Below are positions 57,924 to 64,000 of a DNA stretch of 64,000 nucleotides, one piece after another (the first letter of the stretch is position 1; every line of letters starts with the position of its first letter). Both the position numbers and the translations under genes were made by a program. The stretch comes from Flavobacteriales bacterium UBA1494 (GTDB lineage Bacteria > Bacteroidota > Bacteroidia > Flavobacteriales_E > Vicingaceae), in the NCBI GenBank assembly GCA_905182175.1, contig CAJJAT010000011.1, forward strand, positions 1 through 64,000, in the 5' to 3' direction. The notes under the pieces were generated by a model that was given only the letters and a program-made list of their open reading frames with translations, did no database searches and had not been told where the DNA came from.

Positions 57924-58260
57924 CTAAACTTACGTATTCCAGAGTCTTTTCGTGAGTAGCCTCCAATTTAACTTTTGGCGCCTTTCCCATTCGTAACGCT
58001 TCTGTCCATCTAATGGCACACAAACACCAAAAATCTCCTGCATTTAATCCAGGAAAATTGTAAGCAGGTATAGCTGTAGAAAGGTCATTCCCTTTTGATT
58101 TGGTGTACGTTAGAAACTCTTCTGTCATTTCTGCACAAACCGTATGTGTTCCTGAATCCTCGTCCCCTGTTTTACAACAGCCATCTCTGTAAAAGCCAGT
58201 TAGCGGCGAAATACTACAGGCAATTAGGGCTCCGCCCAATACATTTTTAATCTCCTTCAT
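57886..58260 (-). CDS. DUF2237 family protein
   Basis: A 124-residue soluble protein with the DUF2237 hallmarks: NVLGGALIACSISPLTGFYR, DGCCKTGDEDSGTHTVCAEM and AGDFWCLCAIRWTEAL, with Cys residues C31-C32, C45 and C85-x-C87 conserved in the family. The fold and function are not established; the Cys pattern suggests metal or thiol chemistry. It overlaps its neighbours on both sides. Confidence 0.9.
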   Translation of the reverse strand: MKEIKNVLGGALIACSISPLTGFYRDGCCKTGDEDSGTHTVCAEMTEEFLTYTKSKGNDLSTAIPAYNFPGLNAGDFWCLCAIRWTEALRMGKAPKVKLEATHEKTLEYVSLDALKKHAVENVD

Positions 58261-58432
58261 GGTTCTCTATTTTATCTGACAATTGTTTCAGCAGCGTTTT
58301 ACCGTAATGTCGATTCCTTCTGGTTACCTTTTGCTTGCTTGCTCTCTTATTCTTGCGCTTATCCTTCACCAAGCTGTCCAAATCATCAGCATGCTCAATC
58401 TTTTTATAGTCTTCTATTTGCGTTCTTTTCAT
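58247..58432 (-). CDS. Small basic protein
   Basis: A 61-residue protein rich in Lys/Arg (RKNKRASKQKVTRRNRHYGK), with no signal or membrane segment. Resembles short Flavobacteriia hypotheticals with an RRNRHY core. It may bind nucleic acid, as its charge suggests, but nothing proves this. Overlaps both neighbours (4 nt and 14 nt). Confidence 0.7.
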   Translation of the reverse strand: MKRTQIEDYKKIEHADDLDSLVKDKRKNKRASKQKVTRRNRHYGKTLLKQLSDKIENHEGD

Positions 58433-58710
58433 CTTCTAAGTTGCAACGATGTTTGATTGTGTTGAAGCAATAAGCTCTCATCTTCCAAATAACGAGTTAA
58501 AAGTATAACAGTAGATCTAAGGTCCTCTATTTTTAGGTTCTTATACGCAGGTTTAGCAACTGCTGTGTCCCATTTCTTTCCAAAAACTTGGTCGAGAGCA
58601 ATTCTCCAATAACAATGATTCTTAAAATTCTTATTTGAATAACGTTCCTCAAGTCTTTTAGCAAGGGAAAAATAGTGCTCTTCCAAAAAATTTCGATCTA
58701 CATCAGACAT
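58429..58710 (-). CDS. Conserved small hypothetical protein
   Basis: A 93-residue protein with FKNHCYWRIALDQVFGKKWD, AKPAYKNLKIEDLRSTVILL and a C-terminal NQTSLQLRR tail. It looks like a short, conserved Flavobacteriia family of unknown function, all-helical by composition. It starts 8 nt inside the previous gene's end and overlaps the next by 4 nt. Confidence 0.75.
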   Translation of the reverse strand: MSDVDRNFLEEHYFSLAKRLEERYSNKNFKNHCYWRIALDQVFGKKWDTAVAKPAYKNLKIEDLRSTVILLTRYLEDESLLLQHNQTSLQLRR

Positions 58711-59035
58711 CTATCGTGGTCGACTTTTCCTCCTCTCTACCTTCATTTTCTCCCTCATTTTCATAACCTCGGTAAAACACATTGCCTAATATTCCCCAGT
58801 AACTTACTTCAATGCCCCCAAATTTGTATTTGTAGCTGCTGAAAAGCAGTTGTGAGTGATACTGTGTTGAACCCATGTTTTCTAATTCTGCGTTACTCAG
58901 TTCAAATCCGGGATGAACGTGGGAATAATCACTTACAATTTTATTAAAAAATTCTTGCTCAGTTGGTTTAGTAAACACAAGTGCAAGAATCACAATCAGT
59001 AAAAAAGCTGATCCGTATTTTAGAAATTTATTCAT
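58703..59035 (-). CDS. Small membrane-anchored protein
   Basis: A 110-residue protein: an N-terminal hydrophobic helix (YGSAFLLIVILALVFT) followed by a ~85-residue soluble domain (FFNKIVSDYSHVHPGFELSN, YKYKFGGIEVSYWGILGNV) and an acidic tail. Likely tethered to the inner membrane facing the periplasm or exported. No family recognised. First gene of the overlapping cassette. Confidence 0.7.
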   Translation of the reverse strand: MNKFLKYGSAFLLIVILALVFTKPTEQEFFNKIVSDYSHVHPGFELSNAELENMGSTQYHSQLLFSSYKYKFGGIEVSYWGILGNVFYRGYENEGENEGREEEKSTTIDV

Positions 59036-59487
59036 AATTATTCGTTGTTAAGCAAATTTTTTCACGAGGCTGAAATGCCATTATTAGAAGGTTTAATTCA
59101 GGAACAACAAAGGAGTAGTTCCTTTTGCACCATTCCAATTCACCTTTTTTACACTATCATACTTTTACCTGCGTTAACTTAACAGAAATTAAGTTCTAAA
59201 GTTTTCTTTATCCATTCTTTTCAAAAACCTTTTATCATTTGCGCTAAATTGCTACCATCCCTAACTCCTTGTTTTTATGAGAACTTTACTCCATCACGAT
59301 TTCTTTTATCCTATTTAATTCAATTAAGAAAAGGTATAATCCTACTTGGTAAAATTTCTTTGCATATAAGTTGAACCCTACCCCTCAACAAAGGCAGTCC
59401 ATTCTAAAAAGGTGCCTACTTTTAATTTTGAATTTTAAAAAGTAAGCCTAGCTTACTAAATCAACTATTTAAAAGTGTTAAAATCGA
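59036..59487. other. Intergenic region between divergent units
   Basis: 452 bp between the minus-strand cassette and the plus-strand antiporter. No ORF, RNA or repeat recognised; AT-rich. Promoters for both directions must lie here but no clear TAnnTTTG with a -33 partner was found. Confidence 0.5.
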
Positions 59488-60729
59488 ATGGACTATTATT
59501 TTATTATCACTGCACTCATTTTTTTAGCTGCCATTTTTGGATTCATCAATGCCCGTTTTTTAAAGCTTCCTACTACCATTGGTTTAATGTTAATTACCAT
59601 TTTATATACCCTTGCAGTATTGGCCTTAAGCTATTTTGACGATACTCTTTTAAAAGCTGAAATTGATTTGATTGGGCAAATCGATTTCGAGAAAATACTC
59701 ATGGATTACATGTTGAGTTTTCTGCTGTTTGCCGGAGCGTTACACACCAATTTTCAGCAACTAAAAATTCAACGGTGGCCCATTGTTGCCTTTGCCACGT
59801 TAGGAATTTTAGTCTCTACCTTCCTTGTGGGTACGGCTACCTTTTATTTGCTTCAGCTTTTGGGTTTATCCGTAAACTTTATTTATTGCTTGCTTTTTGG
59901 AGCGTTGATTTCGCCTACAGATCCAATTGCCGTTTTGGGTATCTTAAAACAAGCGAATGTTCCCAAAAAACTTGAAACAAAAATTGTAGGAGAATCGCTG
60001 TTCAACGATGGTGTAGGAGTGGTTATTTTCTTGACTATTTACAGTATAGCTAGCTCAGAGGGCGCCTCCATTGAACCTATGGATATTGTGCAACTTTTTG
60101 TTCAAGAAGTATTTGGAGGCATTGCACTAGGTTTAGCCATAGGTTGGATTGCGTACAAGCTAATGAAATCAATTGACGATTTCAGTACAGAAATCATCAT
60201 CACCCTAGCAGCCGTAATGGCGGGAACAGTTGCAGCACAGCACTTTCATTTATCAGCTCCTTTAGCCATGGTTGCAGCCGGTTTATTAATTGGCAATGAT
60301 AGAATGAGAGATAGCGCCATGTCAGAAATTACAGAGCGATATGTAGATAAATTTTGGGAGTTAATAGACATTTTACTCAATGCCATTTTGTTTGTTCTGA
60401 TTGGCATGGAAATGCTAGTTTTAACGTATAAAGGCGATTATATTTTCGCAGGTTTATTGGCCATACCGATTGTAATACTTTGTCGTTATGCATCACTGTG
60501 GTTGCCCATCAAGCTTTTTGAAAAAAAACTAGCCTTTGTACCCAAAACCAACCTAATCATGACTTGGGGAGGTCTTAGAGGAGGTATTTCGATTGCTTTG
60601 GCTTTAAGTCTAACAGATAGCATGCACAGAGAAATGTTTTTGGTGCTTACCTATGTTGTGGTTGTATTTTCAATTTTAGTACAAGGCCTTACTGTTGAGA
60701 AGTTGGTGAAGTGGGTGTTAAAGAAATAG
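59488..60729 (+). CDS. CPA1-family Na+/H+ antiporter (NhaP-like)
   Basis: A 413-residue inner-membrane antiporter with about 12 hydrophobic helices. [17 protein letters not shown] and [15 protein letters not shown] carry the core ion-binding motifs; the ND pair in FNDG marks electroneutral CPA1 exchange, and [18 protein letters not shown] in the C-terminal half is also family typical. It extrudes sodium or lithium against protons, relevant for marine or saline habitats. It lacks the long cytosolic tail of some NhaP proteins. Confidence 0.94.
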   Translation: MDYYFIITALIFLAAIFGFINARFLKLPTTIGLMLITILYTLAVLALSYFDDTLLKAEIDLIGQIDFEKILMDYMLSFLLFAGALHTNFQQLKIQRWPIVAFATLGILVSTFLVGTATFYLLQLLGLSVNFIYCLLFGALISPTDPIAVLGILKQANVPKKLETKIVGESLFNDGVGVVIFLTIYSIASSEGASIEPMDIVQLFVQEVFGGIALGLAIGWIAYKLMKSIDDFSTEIIITLAAVMAGTVAAQHFHLSAPLAMVAAGLLIGNDRMRDSAMSEITERYVDKFWELIDILLNAILFVLIGMEMLVLTYKGDYIFAGLLAIPIVILCRYASLWLPIKLFEKKLAFVPKTNLIMTWGGLRGGISIALALSLTDSMHREMFLVLTYVVVVFSILVQGLTVEKLVKWVLKK

Positions 60730-61127
60730 GATTAACTGTCTGAATTTGCATGAACTTAAAGGATATTTATTTTTACCATTTTTCAATTTTCTTGATTAAG
60801 GGTTGAAACTAAAACACCAACTAGCTTTGATTTACTGCCTTTGTCGGATCAAGTTTAGTGCAATTCTCGATTTCTAAATGCTATCTCATGATTTTATTTT
60901 AAGCAAATTTGCCGTGAAAGATTAAACTCTAATTCTTCAAAATTTCACCTTGATCCATTCTAATCAAATCATAATTCCCAGCAATTGACTAATTTGAAAT
61001 CGCTACTTACATAGGTTCAAAGAAACAAGAACGTATTCTTACCCTTTTTTAGCCTAGCACTTTTTTAGATTCGAAGTTAGTAACTTTGAAAATGACAAAA
61101 AGTACATAAACCTACTAACAAAAAAAT
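60730..61127. other. Intergenic region with candidate promoter
   Basis: 398 bp without ORF. TAACTTTG at 61081-61088, 39 nt before the next start, fits the -7 box. Nothing else recognised. Confidence 0.5.
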
Positions 61128-61814
61128 ATGAACTCGAACATTAGTTGTAGGAATGTAATTCTGATAGTAATTACACTAGTGAGCTCCTTTATCATGGCAC
61201 AGGCTCAGGAAGGAGAATTTAAGTACGGGACTAGAATTGGATTGGGAGAAAGTCAGTTAAGCTTCTCAGACATTTCTGGAGAATCAAACAAGCTTGCTTT
61301 ATCAATTGGAATTGCATCAGCATATCAATTCAACGATATAATCGGTGTTTCCGCTGATTTTCTTTTCACTTCAAAGGGTGGCAAACGAGACGGAGTTGAA
61401 ACAACATCAAGTGCGTTGGGTTTCAATCAAGAATATGAATACACTGACAAATACAGACTCTTTTATGCTGAATTGCCGTTGGCACTAACGTTACGTGTTC
61501 CATTAAAAGAAAACTTCTATTTGAGGGGATTTGGAGGTCCTAGCATCAACTTTAAAGTTTTGGGAACAGAAGACAGATTATTTGAGGATGACAATTTTAA
61601 TGACAGAGATGGTTATTCCAAGAGAAGCCTTGAAGATCTAGAAACAGTCGATTATAGTTATTTTTATGGTGTAGGTGTCGAAGTGGTCGGAAATGACGGC
61701 AGATCTTACCTTCTTGATTTTAGATTAAACCAAGCACTAGGTACAGCAGGTGAAATAAATAATACTGAAGTAAAAAACAGCTATTTTTTAATCAGTGCCA
61801 GCTGTTTGTTTTAG
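61128..61814 (+). CDS. Outer-membrane beta-barrel (porin-like) protein
   Basis: A signal peptide (VILIVITLVSSFIMAQAQ) is followed by ~200 residues of alternating polar/hydrophobic strands typical of the outer-membrane beta-barrel superfamily found in Bacteroidota: FKYGTRIGLGESQLSF, LALSIGIASAYQFNDIIGVS, LFYAELPLALTLRVPLKENF, FYLRGFGGPSINFKVLG. It ends with strand NSYFLISASCLF. Probably an 8-stranded barrel; role unknown. Confidence 0.85.
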   Translation: MNSNISCRNVILIVITLVSSFIMAQAQEGEFKYGTRIGLGESQLSFSDISGESNKLALSIGIASAYQFNDIIGVSADFLFTSKGGKRDGVETTSSALGFNQEYEYTDKYRLFYAELPLALTLRVPLKENFYLRGFGGPSINFKVLGTEDRLFEDDNFNDRDGYSKRSLEDLETVDYSYFYGVGVEVVGNDGRSYLLDFRLNQALGTAGEINNTEVKNSYFLISASCLF

Positions 61815-62179
61815 ACAGCAGGTACATAAAGATAAGCTCGCAGCTAGAAGTATCCTCGAATAAACTAGAAGAATTAGACAGTTAAGAAGGATACAACTTC
61901 ACTCTGTAGCTGTTTTTAAAACTTTTTTTGCGCTCCTCTTTTCAACATGTTTTATTAACGAGCTTTTTTTGATTGAAAACGGTTTATTTGGTAGTAGAAT
62001 TCTACTGAACACCTGTCAAGATTAAATACACTAACGTTCAATAACGTGGTTTGACTGGTTCAAATTTTTAACATCACAAAGGAGACATTCCACCTTAACT
62101 AATTTAGCACAAATGCTATTTACCAAAAAAGCCACCTCGATATCGAAGTGGCTTTTTGGTATAAACTATTGTTTTGCTG
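61815..62179. other. Convergent intergenic region
   Basis: 365 bp between convergent genes. Contains a 14-nt palindrome AGTAGAATTCTACT (61993-62006) and the bidirectional terminator at 62124-62160. No ORF. Confidence 0.6.
62124..62160. terminator. Bidirectional terminator
   Basis: AAAAAGCCAC and GTGGCTTTTT (62126-62135 with 62148-62157) form a 10-bp stem extended by CTCGA/TCGAA with one mismatch. A and T tracts on both sides serve the barrel gene on the plus strand and the dehydrogenase on the minus strand. Confidence 0.9.
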
Positions 62180-63361
62180 TTAACCTTTAAAAGCTGAATG
62201 ACCTGTAACGTCCATTCCTGTGATTAATAAGTGAATGTCGTGCGTTCCTTCGTAAGTAATTACAGACTCAAGGTTCATCATATGGCGCATAATTGGATAT
62301 TCTCCGATAATTCCCATACCTCCATGAATCTGACGAGCTTCTCTCGCAATATTCAATGCCATGTCAACATTGTTTCTTTTTGCCATTGAAATTTGTTGCG
62401 TCGTTGCTCTACCTTCATTTTTCAACTGACCCAATCGATACGTCAACAACTGCGCTTTTGTAATCTCCGTAATCATTTCAGCTAACTTCTTCTGTGTTAA
62501 TTGAAATGCAGCGATTGGCTTTCCAAACTGAATTCGTTCTTGTGCATATCGCAAAGCACTGTCATAACAGTCCATTGCTGCTCCAATAACACCCCAAGCA
62601 ATCCCGTAACGGGCAGAATCTAAACAACCAAGTGGTGCTCCTAATCCTGATTTATTTGGCAATAAATTCTCTTTAGGAACCTTTACGTTATCAAATACTA
62701 ACTCTCCAGTTCTTGAAGCCCTTAGCGACCATTTGCCATGCGTTTCCGGTGTCGTAAACCCTTCCATGCCTCTTTCAACAACGAGTCCGTGAATCCTACC
62801 TTCTTCGTTCTTCGCCCAAACAACAGCAACATCACAAATTGGTGAATTAGTAATCCACATTTTTGCTCCATTTAACAAATAATGGTCTCCCATATCTTTG
62901 TAATTGGTAATCATTCCACTTGGGTTTGACCCGTGATCTGGTTCTGTTAAGCCAAAAGAACCCACCCAATCACCAGAAGCTAATTTTGGAAGGTATTTCA
63001 TTCTCTGAGCTTCGTTTCCGTAGTTGTAAATAGGATACATTACCAATGAACTTTGAACGGAAGCAGCAGACCTTAACCCGGAATCGCCTCTCTCAAACTC
63101 TTGCATGATTAGACCATAAGAAATTTGATCTAAGCCCGCACCACCATATTCTGTAGGAATATATGGTCCAAAACCACCTAAAGCTGCAATTCCTTTGTTC
63201 AAATGAATAGGATATTCACCTTTTTGGGCTGCATCTTCGATAATTGGGGAAACATCCTTTTTAACCCATTCTCTTACTGTGTCACGAATAAGCTTATGCT
63301 CCTCAGTTAATAGATCATCTAGATGATAATAGTCCGGTGCTTGAAATCTATCGCTAGCCAT
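62180..63361 (-). CDS. Acyl-CoA dehydrogenase, glutaryl-CoA dehydrogenase-like
   Basis: A FAD enzyme of the acyl-CoA dehydrogenase family, closest in motif to glutaryl-CoA dehydrogenase, which makes crotonyl-CoA and CO2 in Lys/Trp catabolism. The catalytic base is E371 in VITYEGTHDIHLLI; FGLTEPDHGSNPSGM is the FAD/substrate loop, and QIHGGMGIIGEYPIMRHMMN the C-terminal FAD-binding helix. GCDH members have the Arg that binds the distal carboxylate in the region around SLRASRTGELVFD (consistent, not proven). 393 residues is normal. TAATTTTG on the minus strand (63392-63385) fits the -7 box. Confidence 0.9.
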   Translation of the reverse strand: MASDRFQAPDYYHLDDLLTEEHKLIRDTVREWVKKDVSPIIEDAAQKGEYPIHLNKGIAALGGFGPYIPTEYGGAGLDQISYGLIMQEFERGDSGLRSAASVQSSLVMYPIYNYGNEAQRMKYLPKLASGDWVGSFGLTEPDHGSNPSGMITNYKDMGDHYLLNGAKMWITNSPICDVAVVWAKNEEGRIHGLVVERGMEGFTTPETHGKWSLRASRTGELVFDNVKVPKENLLPNKSGLGAPLGCLDSARYGIAWGVIGAAMDCYDSALRYAQERIQFGKPIAAFQLTQKKLAEMITEITKAQLLTYRLGQLKNEGRATTQQISMAKRNNVDMALNIAREARQIHGGMGIIGEYPIMRHMMNLESVITYEGTHDIHLLITGMDVTGHSAFKG

Positions 63362-63464
63362 AAAATGTGTTTTAAAATTTTGTGCAAAATTAGTAATAAA
63401 AAGAAGTTCTCATTCCCTTCCAGTATACAGCCAAAGTGTAAATTTGTTTCACGTAAAATAAATT

Positions 63465-64000
63465 GTGAAAGACTCTACCCTAACGCTTTCTATTCCAGAA
63501 TCAGCCCCGTTCTCCTTCCCTGAAAAAGAGACAGATTATAATGCATGGGTTAATGAGGTTGTTTTAAGTAGCAAGGAATTCACTCTTGAAACCACTACTT
63601 TTCAGGGATCTTCCTTACAACTGAACTCCCCAACATGGATCATTTTCATGCTTGTAATAGGTTTCTCTTGCTTGGCCATTTCCCGTTCCGTTTACAAGAA
63701 AAGGTTTAGAATGCTTTATAAAACGCTAGGAAACTGGAAATTATCGAAGCAAATTATTCGCTATGAAAAAGTCTACACCCACCCAGTGAATATTTTAATG
63801 TCATTTAATTTTATTCTTTTATTCCCATTATTTTTCAGCATCCTATATGTGAGACTTTACAATCCTTCAACAAATATAGGGCAGGTTTACTTTTATATCT
63901 TAGCACCTTTGGTTATTTATTTACTCGTAAAATTAATATGTTACCAGTTTAGTGCGTGGCTTTGGAACGAAAAGGGAGTAATTGAAGAATATCTTTTTCA
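63465..64000 (+). CDS. DUF4271 membrane protein (3' partial)
   Basis: Open from a GTG at 63465 to the window end, no stop in 178 codons. Visible are a ~65-residue N-terminal part (STLTLSIPESAPFSFPEKE), a hydrophobic helix (TWIIFMLVIGFSCLAISRSV), then KKRFRMLYKTLGNWKLSKQI, IRYEKVYTHPVNILMSFNFI and two more helices. This matches DUF4271, a Bacteroidota inner-membrane protein. Because it is cut by the window, the length and C-terminus are unknown. The GTG start is the first in-frame start and lies in an otherwise uncovered region. Confidence 0.8.
   Translation, partial: MKDSTLTLSIPESAPFSFPEKETDYNAWVNEVVLSSKEFTLETTTFQGSSLQLNSPTWIIFMLVIGFSCLAISRSVYKKRFRMLYKTLGNWKLSKQIIRYEKVYTHPVNILMSFNFILLFPLFFSILYVRLYNPSTNIGQVYFYILAPLVIYLLVKLICYQFSAWLWNEKGVIEEYLF

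Overview
This window is AT-rich chromosomal DNA from a free-living member of the Bacteroidota, most likely of the order Flavobacteriales. The evidence is: type IX secretion (T9SS) C-terminal sorting domains on three proteins plus a decayed type-B one; lipoproteins with LxxC lipoboxes; promoter elements of the TAnnTTTG type instead of a canonical sigma-70 -10 box; almost no Shine-Dalgarno sequences; and typical Bacteroidota families (ABC-2 permease/M1 peptidase fusion, DUF2723 membrane protein, DUF3108, DUF4271, DUF922, DUF2795 before SecA). The window is mostly core genome.

Layout. 1-10 kb: the end of a T9SS surface protein, an M13 metallopeptidase lipoprotein, a DUF1232 protein, a methyltransferase, an orphan LolD-type ATPase, the PduO-type cobalamin adenosyltransferase, and DUF2795 plus secA. 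9.6-10.7 kb: a 1.1 kb non-coding stretch with a long hairpin, three crossing complementary pairs and a decayed ORF. 10.7-18 kb: an ABC ATPase with a permease/M1 aminopeptidase fusion, then a T9SS-sorted tandem-repeat propeller-like protein. 18-31.5 kb: mixed housekeeping (DUF2461, DUF3108, TrmH-family methyltransferase, MutS, TPR protein, LuxE-like protein, Na/Pi cotransporter facing an atypical response regulator, SDR, glycosyltransferase, alanine racemase). 31.5-48.6 kb: thymidine kinase, TolC plus HlyD-type adaptor, tsaB, a DUF922 secreted protease-like protein, a thioredoxin-fold DUF255 protein, a T9SS type-B pseudogene, M20 dipeptidase, GpmI, a GNAT enzyme and a large DUF2723 membrane protein. 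48.7-51 kb: tRNA-Gln, tRNA-Gly and tRNA-Leu, followed by the remains of two insertion sequences. 51-55 kb: a three-gene unit encoding a Ser/Thr-rich T9SS protein, a tiny overlapping ORF and an AlkP-TPR-sulfotransferase fusion. 55-64 kb: CocE/NonD hydrolase, a five-gene overlapping cassette with PNPOx and DUF2237 proteins, a CPA1 Na+/H+ antiporter, an outer-membrane barrel, a glutaryl-CoA-dehydrogenase-like enzyme and the start of a DUF4271 protein.

Co-working genes. Likely co-transcribed sets are 526-3755 (M13, DUF1232, methyltransferase), DUF2795-secA, 10690-15166 (one ABC system), alanine racemase-thymidine kinase, 33133-36598 (TolC, adaptor, TsaB), 37243-40196, 41009-42847, 51106-54800 and 57324-59035. 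The best candidate for an under-described system is 51106-54800, where an enzyme with phosphodiesterase-like and sulfotransferase-like domains is encoded directly behind a secreted, hydroxyl-rich surface protein. Its function is inferred from domains and context only.
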